A DNA stretch of 64,000 bases from Catenaria anguillulae PL171 (lineage: Eukaryota; Blastocladiomycota; Blastocladiomycetes; Blastocladiales; Catenariaceae). The stretch covers positions 124,001 to 188,000 of the forward strand of contig MCFL01000017.1 of NCBI GenBank assembly GCA_002102555.1, read 5' to 3'. Under the pieces are notes generated by a model that was not told the DNA's origin, ran no database searches, and saw nothing but the letters and a program-made list of their open reading frames with translations. Below are positions 9,476 through 21,917 of the stretch, one piece after another (position 1 is the stretch's first letter; each line of letters begins with the position of its first letter). Position numbers and translations under genes: made by a program.

Positions 9476-12172
9476 ATGTCGTTCCGCAAACCCACGCCGG
9501 CACGCCCGGCGCCCGCCTCCGACTCGGGCTCGTCCTCGGACGACGACTCGTCTGCCGCACGACCCTCGGGCTTCTTCTCCAAGGCCGCAAAGCCCGCAAA
9601 GATCACCAAATCAAAGTGGTTTGCCTCGCGCATTCGCGACGCCAGCTCATCCGAAGACGACTCGGATGCGTCCACGTCGACCGAGGACGACGACGACACG
9701 TCGAGCGATGAGGCCACGTCCAGTGATGACGACTCTGACTCGTCGAGCGACGATGAGCAGGTTGTGGACGACAAGGCAAAGCCCGCCCATCGGTTCCTCA
9801 AGACGCCCGCCTCCTCGGCCTCCGCAAAGCAGGCTGCCGAGTCGTCGTCCAGTGACTCGGACGACTCGTACTTTGACGACTCGGACGATTCCGATTCCGA
9901 CTCGGATGACTCGGACGATGACCGCCCGATCGACCCAGCCCAGCGTCGCTTGCGCTGGCTCAAGGATGAGTACCTCTCTGGTGACGCTGCGCCCGCCAAG
10001 CGCACTGGCCCAACTCCCAAGCCGTCTGCCGCCGTGCCCACCACAAAGACCAAGGGTCGCAACTTGGAGGCAACCGTCGAGTCGGACGATGAGGCCGACG
10101 GCTTGGTTGCCGGTGCGCAGCGCAAGGCGGCCGGCGCCACGGCCGATGGCAAGCCTGAAAAGGATGCCGCAGATCAATTGCTGGGCGATGCCAATGCTCA
10201 GAATGTGCTCGAGAAGTTGACGGAAGTCTCGCTTGCTCGTGGTAAGAAGGTAAGTTGTGCTATTCTTTCAATCTCTCTCTTTCAACCTCAGGAACACGCA
10301 CTGACACATGATTGATGTTTCAAGTCGACCGACCGCGAAACCATCGCCACGGCTCTGACCCGCCTCTTCGACATTGCGCCGCTTCCCTTCCAAAAAGTCA
10401 AGATCCTCATGGCGCTCGCCTCGTGCCACTTTGACTCAATCTCGTCCACCTCGGGCGCCTACATGCCCCCCGCGCAATGGAAGCTTGCCGCCTTGCGCCT
10501 CGCATCCATCCTCGACCTGCTGGCCGCCCACCCGGCGCTCGTCCTCCGTGAAGACCTCGACGCCGACGACGACGATGCGGCCGCGGCCGCCATCAAGGAG
10601 CACGGCCCCTCGGCCGCACCCACCAACATCAAGGGCTCCCTCGTCGGCATGCTTGAGCGTCTGGACGAGGAATTGACAAAGTCGCTTGTGGCCATGGACG
10701 TGGGCACGCCCGAGTTTCTTGAGCGCTTGCGCGAGGAAGTCACCGTGTACACGCTGCTGTTGCGCACCGAGGCGTATGCGCGTCGCGTCAATGACCAAGA
10801 CGCCACGGCGCGTGCTGTTTTGCGCCGTCTCGAGCACACATACAACAAGCCAGGCCAGCTCGTCCGCACCTTGCACAAGTTTGTCGTTTCGACGCACCTC
10901 AACGGCGATGATTTCGGCTTGGCACTTGACGTGCACGCCCTCGCATCCTACTTGTACGCGCACGGCGCCGACCGGTTGCGCACGCGTGCCGTGCTGTGCC
11001 ATGTGACGCATCATGCCGTGCACGACAAGTTCCATGCCGCCCGCGACATGTTGCTCATGTCGGGGTTGCAAGATGCCATCAAGACGGCCGATGTGGCCAC
11101 TCAAGCCCTGTACAACCGCGCGCTCGTGTTTATCGGTCTGTGCGCGTTCCGTGCCGGGCTCATGAAGGAAGCTCACAATGCATTGCACGAGTTGCTTGCC
11201 CCGGGCAACCAGGTGGCGCGCGAGCTCGTCAACCACGGATCGGTGCAGCCCGTCAATTTGGAGCTTGTTGAGGCCGTTTACCTGACTGCCTCGATGATGC
11301 TCGAGGTGCCCTACATGGCGGCCAACCCGCACGATGCGGGCAAGCGCAGGCTTTGGGCAAAGACGTTCCGCCGCAACTTTGAGATCATGGACCGCAATGC
11401 CTTCCAAGGCCCGCCCGAAAACACGCGCGATCACATCATGGCGTGCGCAAAGCTCATGATGCAGGGCGAATGGAGCAAGGCCGCCGAGTACCTGACGAGC
11501 GTGCGCGTGTGGGTGTATGTTGGCGGTCACTCGGTCGACAAGGTCAAGGACATGCTTGTGGTCAAGGTCAAGGAAACCGCACTTGTTGCCTGGGTCCACC
11601 AGCTTGCCGTCGCAGGCACCGCAGAGTCCATGTCGCTGGCGCAACTGGCCGCCACGTTTGACGTGCCGCTCAACCGAGTCCACTCGCTGCTCGCGCAACT
11701 CATTGTGGGAGGCGATCTCGCAGGCAAGCTCGACGGCGTCCACGGCGCGCTCGTTCTCGCATCGTCCTCGTCGACAGCGTCCGTGTCGGGTGGGGCCGTG
11801 CCCGCGGCAGCCGCAGGCAGGTCCGCTAACAAGGTCCAATGGCTCACCAACCAACTGGCTGAAAAGCTCATGGCCATTGCCGATGGTAACGACAAGATCT
11901 TGGCCACGCGCTCCGCCGCCGAGCACTATGGCCAGCACGGGCCCTCGCACCGTGGCGGCGATCATCGCGGCGGACGTGGGGGACGTGGCGGCAACCGTGG
12001 CGGTGATCGCCAGCAACGTGGTGGCGGGCGTGGCGGCCGTGGTGGTCGTGGCGGCGGTCGCGGCGGTAACCGTGGTGGGAACCGTCAGCAAGGGGGCGAC
12101 AGGCGCGAAGATGGCGGCGACAACAAGAATCGCAAGTATAACAAGAACAAGGCTGCATCCAACGAGGCGTAG
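9476..12172 (+). CDS. NIP1: Eukaryotic translation initiation factor 3 subunit C
   Basis: Two exons, 9476-10249 and 10325-12172 (GTAAGT...CAAG intron), give 873 aa, the normal size for eIF3c/Nip1. It is a core PCI subunit of the eIF3 complex that helps load Met-tRNAi and mRNA on the 40S ribosome. The first quarter is a Ser/Asp-rich acidic region, typical of the family N-terminus that contacts eIF5 and eIF1. The middle is helical with 'YTLLLRTEAYARRVNDQ'-type segments. The PCI/winged-helix end is recognisable near residues 700-760 (MSLAQLAATFDVPLNRVHSL). The C-terminus is RGG-rich (about residues 795-850), as in many eIF3c proteins. The start MSFRKPTP is chosen because it begins the conserved acidic domain; the frame is open farther 5'. 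Confidence 0.95.
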
Positions 12173-13194
12173 GCCGTAGGCACTCACTTCATTGATTGTG
12201 TGTGAGCATTTGTAGCTCGTGTGTTTTTTTTTTCTCATTTCGTTACATTGCTTCTTTCGTTGCTCATGTTTCGGTTTTTGTTTTCGTTTATTGTTCCGCC
12301 AATATGCGTACACGTATACACTCCAAGGTGTAGTTTTATCTTTTCCTTGTCAACTTGTGTACATGAGTTCACCATAGCTATGTATAGCATTTCAGCGTTC
12401 AGGGTTCCCAAGTTGCTGCCGGTTTGACAGTGCGGGATCAGGCAAAACTTTGATGCACTGGTTTTGTCCTTCCGTCTTCAGTCATCGCCGATCGGGATCC
12501 AACTTGCCAACACAATGATGATGGTTGGCAGCTCCGCCTACTCTTGTAGTCACATTCGGGTCTAAGTACCCATTGATTGACGCTCTCACTGGGATCTCGC
12601 CGCACCACAGCATCAACTGGGTGCGCTCGCACGGGAAAAACAAAACAACAGTCAAGTCATTCGGTGCCTGATGGTCGACAGGCACTGAACCATCAGTTTT
12701 CCCGCGAAGACGAGAATCAGTCAGTCCCAATACATTGCTGATTGAGAAAGAGCAGAAACCTCGCCAACCACAGATGCATTGCTCATTCAACTTCCCTGAT
12801 AAACTCATGACTGTTCTCCTCGATTTCCTCATGGGCGATGGGCAAGGTGACTCCCGGGAATGTGGTGGTGGGCGGGAGTGCGGAAGAAAGCGACGCGTGG
12901 CAAACAGGACCTTCTCAGCGAATGCAAACATGCGAGCGGTTGGGTGAACTGTAATGAAATCCAAGCGCAAATAGAAACCCCAAGCAATCGCATGGACCAA
13001 CCAGGGACTTTTATACAATGTCGTCCCGTCACTCTCTCCCGCCTTGCCCAAGGGAACAAGGTGAACCTCGACGACAAGCGCGTCGGCCGCCATCACACCC
13101 AACAATCCATTCCCATCGCCACCAAGATGCTCGTCACAGTGCATCGCATAACAGTGTCTCAAAAAGGAAAAGTAACAGCCACGCGATTTCTCTG
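12173..13194. other. Intergenic, no supported gene
   Basis: About 1 kb between eIF3c and the beta-helix gene. The first part is T-rich and fits a 3' untranslated region. A 226-codon open frame on the minus strand (13162-12482) starts with TTG and has no domain-like features, so I do not call it. Confidence 0.5.
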
Positions 13195-16100
13195 ATGTTT
13201 GCGGCCCTGGTGCTCATCTCTGGATACGTATCCTCCTCATTGGCACAAACCGTGTATGTGCATCCGACGCTTGGCAACGACGCTGGCGGATGCGGGGCAA
13301 CTACCAATGCGGCGTGTCGAAGCATCCAATATGTCATTGACAACAATGCATCGCCCGTGTCCATGACGCTGCTGCCGGGCACGTTTGCGATTGGAACACC
13401 CATCACATTTGCGGGCAAGAATGTCAGGTACATATGGCCGACCCCGTCGTACCCCTCGCTCAACACACACTGAGTTTTTTTATGTGCTGGATGAATCCCT
13501 CTATTGATTTAGTATTGCTTCAACGGCCGGTTCAGGATCAACATTTCTTGATGGTGGTGATGCGTCGCGGGTGTTTTCGTTGAGTGGCACAGATACAGGA
13601 TCCGTGAACGGCGTTACAGTCATGCGCGGAAGTGCTATTAGCGGCGGGTGTGCCATGTACACGGGCGGAGCGAGTGTGGTACGCACAAGGCAATTTGCTT
13701 TTCGAATCAAGGCTCGTGCTCGCAACTGACTCGAGAGGTCCTTGATCTGTCAGGCATTCCGCAACTCGGTGTTTACGAGTTGCCAAGCAAGGAATCCCAG
13801 CAACGGCGCGCGTATGTTCCTTTCCAATCGCAACCGCCTACAAATGGTGACTGACCGGAACATGCTTCTTGTATTCAGTCAACGGCTTCTCCCTCGAAGC
13901 TGGCGCAGCCGTTTACGTCAAGGACTCGAGCCCAACGTTTGACAATGTGACGTTCACGCTCAATGTGGCCACCCGAGACGCTGGCTCGCTCTTCTTGGAC
14001 AATGCAAACGCGAGTACGCACGCTCGATTCCCACCGTCGGAAGGCCTAGGCCTGTGCATCGGCTAACATTTACTTGCTGACACAGCCATTCAAAACAGCA
14101 ATTTCTTATCTGAGCGGTCCACGTCTTCGGGCGGTGCGATTGCCACCAAATCCACGTCGGCATTTATCCTCCGATCCTCTACCTTTGTCAACTGCACCTC
14201 CCGTTTTGGCGGCGCTGTGTACTTTGGCGGGTCAGGATTGCCCACGCTGACGGACCTGACGCTCACCAACTCGCGCGCACACATGGGCGCAGCCATGTAT
14301 GCGACCGGTTCCGACAATGTTCAAATGACGCGTGTTCAGTTCATGGGCGGGATAGCTTCGGGCAACGGCGGTGCTCTTGTCATGTCCATGAACGCCAGGG
14401 TGACCTTGACGGACTGCCAGCTGATCAACAACACGGGTAGTGGGACATCTGGCGGTGTGTACTTGGAGGGCAAGAGCTACTTGGCACTCACAAACACAAC
14501 CGTGTCGGGCAACAACGGGCCGGCGGGCGGCGGCGGGCTCTTTGGTCACGGTGAGTCGATTGTGAACATCACCGCGTCTAGGTTTGAGCGCAACATTGGC
14601 CTGTACGGCGGTGCTCTACTGTTTGAAGAACAAGCCAAGGCATACATTGATCGGCTGACGTGTGTCAACAACAATTCGACGCTCGAGGGCGGGTGCCTCA
14701 AGTTTCAAAACGAGGCCAGGGTCGAAATGCGCAACTCGCTGATTGCCTACAATCACGCCGCGACCGAAGGTGGTGGGGCTCAGAGTGACCAGACAGGCGG
14801 GATGCAATCAGTCAACGATACATTCTTGGACAACACGGCAGAAACCACTGGCGGGGCATTGTTTTTAACGTCCTCGGCATCCGTCACGCTCATCGGCACC
14901 GTGCTACAAGGCAACTATGCGCCGCGAGGAGGTGGTGTGGGAATGATGGTCAGCACCGCCTTGGTTTTGAATGCAACCACGTTCCGTGCGAATCGTGCCA
15001 ACCTAGGTGCCGGCGTGTTTTCGGCAAGTACAGGCGGGATCCGTGGTGTGAATACGCCCAGGTTCCTCTCCAACGTGGCCCAGTTTGGCGGCGCCATGTA
15101 CTTTGACAAGACGTCCACGGGCAACGTGCTCGATTCAGGCGTCGTGTCCAACAATGTGGCCAATGCCGGCGCGGCCTTCTTTTACAATGTAGCACAACGC
15201 AGGCTCAATTACACAGCGTCGGCCGTTACCTTCACCAATAACACGGCTCAGTATGGCGAAATCGATGCCACAAGTGCCGTGCGCATCAAGTCGGAGATTG
15301 ACGTTTCGACCACGTACTCGCCAAAGGACAAGTTTGCAATTTCGCTGCGTCTTCTCGACTTTTTCAACAATACGGTGCGATCGTCCCCCGAGCCCGTGCT
15401 TGCTGCGCTGGAAGGATCCGAGGGGCTCAGCGTTGCAGCCAATATCCTGCGACAAGTGTTTGACAATGGGATTGCCGACTTCGAGGGCGTGGTTGTCGCA
15501 GGTGCGCTGGGAACGAACTACACGCTCCACATCAAGTCCAACACGGTCCCGGGACTAAACTTTCCGATTACAATCGTGAGCTGCGGCCCCGGGTTTGATC
15601 GTTTGGTGACTGCCGGGTCCGACACGTACCGGTGCACAGCATGCCCCTCGGGAGAATATTCACTGCAAGCCGATGCAAAGTGCATTCGGTGTCCAGCGGG
15701 CGGAGATTGCTCAGCAGGAAGTTCCGGGATTCTTGCCCAAGAGGGGTTTTGGATGGATCCGCTCTCGGTGGCGGCTCTCAACCCTCAGTTTTATCGGTGT
15801 CAGCCAGGCAAATGCTTGGCAAAGTCGGTCTGTGCAGGGGATCGCGACGGAGCTTTGTGTGCAACGTGCAAGCCAGGCTTCACCGAATGGAGTCGTACAT
15901 GCAAGGATTGCTCGACGACCAACCCGGCATGGATGCTGCTGCCATTATCAGGAGGCATTGTGTTTTCAGCATTGCGTACGCACCTCCGTCCTTCTCCTAC
16001 GCTGACCCGAGCACGGTAAAGCTGACGACTCGCACATGTTTCACCATTACCACCATTACCCCGTGCATAGTGATTCGCTTCCCTTGGCTAACCGAGTCAG

Positions 16101-17849
16101 GTATACCCAAGTCGTTCACTTTCTTCCTTCAAGCAGCATTGATTCTGGTCGACAGCGACCTGCGCTTGGCTCAAGCAGCATTCGGGACAGCTGTCCGCAC
16201 ATTCCTGAGTTGGACGTCGACGATTGGTATTGACTCTGGCGGGTGCATTTTGAACCTTGCCCCGCTGCCGCGCATTGCGTACGACCTGTACGCTCCTGTG
16301 ACTCCAATTCTCGGTTTGATCATTTGCGTCATTTTCATGACGCTGTACTTCAATGTGGTCAAGCGCACGCCTGTCCCCACACGGTGGAAATGGCGATGGT
16401 TGAGCGCGCTCATATTTGGTCTCATGTGGGCATATCTGTTGATTGCGCGCGTGTGCTTCCAGCTATTGCAGTACGTAACTTTTGCCATCTCATGACTCTC
16501 GTTTTGCATTCTCACAAAGACCTGCATCTTCTCCTCGAACAGTTGTCGCCCACTTGGCAACTTGTCTGTCCTCTCAGCCGCCCCAACCATTCAATGTGGC
16601 ACCGCCGACCACATTCCATACCAAGTACTTGCCTCGCTCGTCATCATTTTCTTCATCATTGGTTTCCCCGTGGCTTGCATTGCCATGGTGCTCAAAGTCC
16701 GCACAAAGGTTGAAGAAGATCCAAACTACCCACTTGGCCGCGAGGTGTGGTTTGCGTACGACGCGAGCGAATGGTATTACGAGCTAGTCTTCTTTGTCCG
16801 CAAAGTGATTCTGGTCGTGGTTGAGGTGTGCATGGCGTGGACAAGCGCCAATCGGTCCTTGGCGTACATTGTCTTCTTTTACGTTGGACTGTTGATCCAA
16901 TACGTGTATCGGCCGTTTGAGAACGACGAGTGCAATCGGTTGGAAATGTACACGAGCCAAACGCTGCTGCTCATGGCAGGTCTCGCATTCGGCGATGCGA
17001 TGCGGGCAAACGTACGTCCTATTTGTTGCTCTGCTCTCAGAAAACATCTCATTTAGAAAAATGTCGCAACAATCACAGTTCTTTGTCGACAATCTCGACA
17101 TCTTCCTCATTGCATATGGCTTTGCCGCTCTTGCCGTCGTGGTTGTCATCCTGCTTATTTTCATTGGCACCAACCGTGGCCACCAGTTGCTGCGTCGCTT
17201 CTTCTCGAGCAACTCGCTGCTTGCCAACTCGGCCGCTTCCGTGGGCGCCGCGGCCAATGCAGTCTCGGCCGAGGTCAACAAGGTTGCCGCTTCACTGTCA
17301 AACGTCAAGTCTGGCTCGCGAATGGGATCCAACAATAGCGTCGGCAAACGCGCCGGTGGTGCCGATGGAGCAAGCAATAAGAGCCATTCAAGTCTTGGTC
17401 GGCAATCGTCCACCCGTCGATCGGCGGCCGTTGAGAGTCATTCCAATGGCGGGCCAGCTGGTTCCCACGTACACGTCAAGGGATCCGTGTCTGCTGTGTA
17501 CTCGATGGCACAACATTCCCGTGGCGGATCGGGCGAACTTGCTCACCAGGGCAGGACCGAGACGTCTGGTCGATTGGCGGTGGCTGGATCGGAGAATTTA
17601 CTGTCAAAGTCAGCCAACGGAAGTCATGGTAGCATTTCTGGTGGTGGTGGCGGCGGGAGCAAGCGGGATGCGGGAACTCGGCACAGCAAGCCGGCGTTGG
17701 TCGACACCAATCAGTCAGGATTGCGAACCAGTGCATCAGTTGCGGGATCGGGCCACCATGGAGACGAGCAGACCACGCCCATAACTGAGCTGGAGGAGGT
17801 GGCGTCGCCGACACATTTGCTTGGCAAGCGGAATGGCTATGAGTCGTAG
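13195..17849 (+). CDS. Signal peptide/parallel beta-helix/Cys-rich/multi-TM receptor-like protein
   Basis: Eight exons: 13195-13427, 13513-13678, 13754-13811, 13879-14013, 14086-15975, 16071-16470, 16543-17011, 17079-17849; all phases agree and give 1373 aa. The signal peptide is MFAALVLISGYVSSSLAQ. The mature protein begins 'TVYVHPTLGNDAGGCG', the usual entry to a right-handed beta-helix. Many 'N.A...GGA.....' turns follow (for example NNTGSGTSGGVYLEG). Near residue 670-770 is a Cys-rich module with 'CTACPSGEYSLQADAKCIRC'. Several hydrophobic helices follow (for example LIICVIFMTLYF, IIFFIIGFPVACIAMVL, LAVVVVILLIFIG). The tail is Ser/Gly-rich and low-complexity. The layout suggests a cell-surface sensor or adhesin; the ligand is unknown. 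An upstream in-frame ATG at 13018 is disfavoured because it would bury the signal peptide. Confidence 0.85.
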
Positions 17850-18076
17850 ACTATTTTGCTGAATTGGTCATGACACACGGTGGTGCGAGTTTATCTCTCT
17901 CGTGTCTCGTTTCCCGGTCTTTATCAATCCAATTCTTCATTGTTTGTTGTACATTTTGTTGTTGGTAATTAGTTTTTCCTTCGTTCACTCTGGAATACAT
18001 TTACATGGTGGTATATTTTGTTTTGTATGGATTGAAGAGCAATGACGACACAGCCATTAAATGGCCATTCACCTCG
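17850..18076. other. Intergenic, 3' flank
   Basis: T-rich stretch after the receptor-like gene, consistent with its 3' untranslated region. No gene is seen. Confidence 0.4.
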
Positions 18077-18386
18077 TCATAGACATGGAAAGTAGCAGTC
18101 GCCTCCAATACAGTACGGATCACAATGGTTTTGGAGCGTCTCACCCGGATACGAAACTACGGAGAGAATGACGGTGGTGTGAGATAATTGCCCGGGGATG
18201 GCCGTGATGCAGTCTCAGGAATCGGGATGTCGTACCTTGTCCAAGTGAAGCCTTCGTCAGAAATGGTGTTTGTGGGTTGAATAACAGCCACACGAATAAC
18301 ACCCAGAGAATGATGACGCCGGATGCAGCAATAGTGACGGTAGTGACTTGTCTGTTTGTGGGCTGTGGGTCCGTGGGCTGTACCAT
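18077..18386 (-). CDS. Small Cys-rich membrane-anchored protein A
   Basis: Two exons, 18386-18236 and 18156-18077, give 76 aa. The start is MVQPTDPQ. A single hydrophobic segment (about residues 15-36, TVTIAASGVIILWVLFVWLL) is followed by a short linker. The C-terminal motif HCDPYCIGGDCYFPCL ends the protein. The gene is supported by a paralogue at 19020-19316 with the same phase-1 intron at the same codon (50 codons plus one base before it), the same ..QV.. residues across the junction, and a near-identical last exon ending GDCYFPC-[L/M]-stop. The four cysteines would lie outside the membrane if the segment is a type II anchor (inference). Function is unknown. Confidence 0.6.
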
Positions 18387-19019
18387 GATTTTCCGGCGGG
18401 GAAAGAGACGGGTCTGTAGGTGTTGAGTTGTCCGTGGCAAGTTGGATCCGTCTGCAGCGACCCGAGGAATATTTGAATGGTTGAAAAGTCAGATTGAGTT
18501 ACAGGCTCGACTCCCTGGCCAAAATGGAAAAAGGAATCCGGAACAGGTCTTAAAAGAAACGGTTGGCTGGCGAGGGGATATGTATCGCGATGGCAGCCGT
18601 TATGCATTTCGGGTTCAGCTGCCTGCTCGTGATCTTGCATGTTTTCACGATCTGAACGGTGCACATGCTGCGGACAAAATGTGTTCATCCACGGTGTTGT
18701 CTCACTTGGCGAATAATGAACGGTCGACAAAAGATCAGGTCAGGTCATGCCGAACAATATAGGGCGCTGCGCATGCACAGCAATCGTGGTGAATTACATA
18801 AGGATAGTGTCTGAAACGGCCTAACAGTTGATAGCTCGGAAGCAGCTTATGTGCGGCGACAATGCTCCTGCCATTCGGTTCCGTTGACTGGCGTTGTATG
18901 ATGCTGGAGTGGTTGACCTTCCAGTCATCGAACGGCAACATAGTACATTACATAATCGGATAAAACGTCTTTGATAGCATCACACCAGTAAAAAAAACAG
19001 GGTATTCAGGACATACTAC
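18387..19019. other. Spacer between the two Cys-rich genes
   Basis: No further coding exon or third copy of the GDCYFPC motif is seen here. Short open frames on both strands lack any similarity to neighbours. Confidence 0.45.
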
Positions 19020-19316
19020 TTACATGCACGGAAAGTAGCAGTCACCCGCAAACAAGCAATACGACGGGCAGTTGTTGAGGGGGTTCATTTTGACTGGTCA
19101 CATGGTTGAGGTGAGCGGAACGCTGTGACTCTGTGAGTGTGTGAGTAGTGAGGTCACATACGAACCTTGAAAGTCGAGGCCGGGTATTTGGAAATCTTGC
19201 TGAGTGATGAAACCAGATCCAGGCATCACCATGGAGGCGACACCGGGTTTTGAATGAAAGGCTGGTCGGAACGACAGGACGAACAAGAGGCAGCTGCTGA
19301 AAGACCACAGCTTCAT
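19020..19316 (-). CDS. Small secreted Cys-rich protein B
   Basis: Two exons, 19316-19166 and 19093-19020, with a 72-nt GTTCGT...CAG intron, give 74 aa. The N-terminus MKLWSFSSCLLFVLSFRPAFHS is a good signal peptide. The C-terminus reads NCPSYCLFAGDCYFPCM-stop and matches protein A (HCDPYCIGGDCYFPCL-stop). Intron phase and position are the same as in protein A. The N-terminal halves are not alike, so one copy is probably secreted and the other membrane-held. Four Cys in a C-x3-C-x5-C-x3-C pattern (here C-x3-C-x5-C; protein A has x4) suggest two disulfides. No known family is recognised. Confidence 0.6.
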
Positions 19317-19710
19317 CTTTGGGGCGATTTCGGGGGCGGAATGGTTTATTGGTCACCTCGAGCACTTTCGCTGTTGCACCGTCGGGGTGAACATTGCCTT
19401 TTGAATGTACGAATCATCCCAGCACATAGTAGTTTCCTTCTGCACTTCCGTGGTTTGGCCGATTTGGGTGATGTACATTTTTGCTGCGACCTATATTCGG
19501 CCAGGCTTTGTTCATTTTTCGCTTCATCGCAACGAAACGGCTCGGTCCTACCTACTCCAGGTTTGGCGATTCGTCCGATTTGGTGTTACAGTACTTTTCG
19601 CCGATGGCCGGGCGTGAGAACAAACTACAGGCTGGGAACAGAAGCCGAGCACAAGTCCTCAGAACGCAGTGTATCGAATTTATGAAGATATTGAAAAAGT
19701 TCAATACAAG
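19317..19710. other. Intergenic, no gene seen
   Basis: Lies between Cys-rich protein B and the 3' end of SHQ1. Only short unconvincing frames are present. Confidence 0.4.
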
Positions 19711-21608
19711 TTAGAGCTCTTGAATAAGGGGTCGAGTCGGTTTTGAAGGTGATTCACTCTGCGCGTCTGGAGAGCTGGTCAGCAATGAAATGAGTGGGGC
19801 GGCAATCCCAGCAGCAACGCCGTCTTCCCTTTCATCATCAGAACCTGCTGCCGCCGAGGGATCTAGCTGGAGCAACGACTGGTCTCCTACAGGTTTCGAG
19901 TTGACTTCGTCCAAGCCAACTACATGACGAGTGTCAATCACCTCGACGTCGTCCTCATCCTCGTCGTCCGATTCTTCCTCCTCGGAGCTTGAACCGTCCG
20001 ATGAATCCGCGTCTTCGCAGCTGCTGCTCTCCTCTTCGCCCTCGACCGGCTCATCGCCTTCATACTCTCCCCGCAGGATCTCGCTCGCCATCTCCTCCCA
20101 CGCCTCCAGCTTCCACTCGGTCGCGATGTCATCCTCCACCTTTTCCACAACCGCATCCCAGTCCTCAAACACACCCGCCCAAGCTTTTTCCCACTTGGCC
20201 GATGTCCACCCACCCGTTTTCGTGACCCAGTGCACGAGCGGCTCCACCCACAACGTGTTCCAAATCCAGTGTGGCTCGCTCGCCTCAAAGCTCTTGTGCA
20301 GCTCGAGCAATGCACGCAAGACTGCCCGGCGCCCGCCCGCTTGGATGATCTTTGGCACATCCTGAGCGAGAGTCTTGCGAATCAACGGGCGTGACCGGTA
20401 CAGCGGGTACGCGAGCGAGCGGCGAAACAGGGAGCGCGCAACGTGCATTGGGGATGTGAATTGCTCGAGGCACGACAAAGTCGCAGACACCCGGCTCGAG
20501 GCCCATGCGTGTTCAACGCTCGGGTCGCCCATATCGTGGCGGTGCATGAAGGCGTACGTTGCGACAAGGTCCAGCGTCGCGAGAAGGAGCGTGGGCCGGT
20601 CAGAGGACGACGTGAGGATGGGCCGTTTGGCCGCGGATTGAGCAATGCGGACGAGGCGGGATTGCTCATCGTCGGTGAGTTCGAGGGGTGAAGCGTCAAT
20701 TGAGAGTTTGGCGAGTGACGAGTCGATTGTTGCGTTCGAGGGAGCGAGCGTGGCCCACCAGGGCTCGTAACGGATGAGTTCGGTGATGGTTTCTGCGTCG
20801 TCGATAACCACGCCACTATTGAAATCGACAAGAATGAGAGTGAGTTATGACACGCACATGGTCCGTCCGTCGACGCAGAAAAGCGGTCGGCGTACATGTA
20901 ATGGTCCTCGTCAAACTTTGTATCTTCAGCAATTTCCCGAGCCAATCGCCGCTCCGTCACCGTGGTCGAATCCGGGTCAGGAATGTCGAGCAGCTCGTGA
21001 ACGTCGTCTTGATGGGCGACGAAAAACTTGGAAAAGTGACTTGCAAAGCCATAGCGAGACATGGGCGCGTCCGATGCAACCATTGGGTCCGACGGGTCCT
21101 CCGACGTGTCGAGCGAGGGAAGAGTTTGCGGCCAAGACCAGTCGAAATCATCCTCGCCGTCATCATCGCCACCGTTGCTGCCCTCCTCGTTTGATTTGTC
21201 GCCGTTTTCGGCCGATAACTCCTCAATCACCGGACCAGAAGCGCCAGTGGCCACTGGCTGTTGCTTGGGGCCAGACAAGAGTGATGGCAAAATATCCAAA
21301 TCTTGGAAATGAGTCCCCGGCTCGAGCTTTGCGAGCGTCAGCTCAAAAAATCCCGATGCGATGTCGTAATTTGCATGATGGCGAGGAGCGGCGCCTGTGG
21401 GTGCACCAGCGGAGCCTTCTGCCTCATCTGCGTCGTCGGGCGCCAAGTCGTGAGAGAAGGCAAGTGATAAGAAGTATGGCTTGCAATGGAAGCGAAAGTT
21501 GGGTCCATCGATGCGCGTTTCGAGGTGGGTTGCGCGCACGTGTGGGCACTTGATGCGGAGGACGAGGTGGTCCGCGGTTTGAGTGACGGAGAAGAGCGGG
21601 GTCAACAT
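19711..21608 (-). CDS. SHQ1: SHQ1, H/ACA snoRNP assembly chaperone
   Basis: Two exons, 21608-20896 and 20815-19711, give 605 aa. SHQ1 binds the pseudouridine synthase Cbf5/dyskerin before it joins H/ACA RNPs and acts as an RNA mimic. The N-terminal CS-like domain is visible (MLTPLFSVTQTADHLVLRIKCP; FRFHCKPYFLSLAF; FFELTLAKLEPGTHF). An acidic insert follows. The SHQ1-specific helical domain spans the splice junction: FDEDHYIGVVIDDAETI, ITELIRYEPWWA, LLATLDLVATYAF, SATLSCLEQF, RRSLAYPLYR. The C-terminus is a long Asp/Glu/Ser-rich tail. The splice site was chosen because it joins DEDHY to the conserved 'I..Y.PWW' region in frame. Confidence 0.93.
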
Positions 21609-21917
21609 TGCTGCATTCGATAATGCTAGTATTTCATTGGAATTGGAATTGGTGTAACGGTGAATGGATTCGAGTTGCCTGCACTGAGCCATCCGCCAAC
21701 TTGCGTGAATGTGCGAGACGCGAGACTTGCATTCACCCAGCATAGGCAGTCACGTGACCTGTATCCACATAATTGCCACGGCCACGCACAGAGGTCGAAA
21801 AGCAGCCAACCATGAGAAAAGGCTCGGTACGATTCAAAAGCTATTAGGTACAATACAAGGCTAAACTGATCATCACACACGTCCACAACTGCTATAGAAG
21901 GGTAGATAATCAACACA
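21609..21917. other. Intergenic between SHQ1 start and SNF2-like gene end
   Basis: Short minus-strand spacer of 309 bp that holds the SHQ1 promoter and the 3' flank of the upstream gene. No other feature is seen. Confidence 0.45.

Noticed and set aside
10436-12313. 625-codon minus-strand frame opposite eIF3c
   Set aside because: Antisense shadow of eIF3c exon 2; its composition mirrors the RGG and acidic stretches.
12482-13162. 226-codon minus-strand frame upstream of the beta-helix gene
   Set aside because: Starts with TTG, overlaps the neighbouring gene's 5' flank, and has no domain or signal.
20382-21743. Start of SHQ1 at an upstream position (21743)
   Set aside because: The extra N-terminal residues have no family character; the CS-like domain begins at the ATG at 21608.
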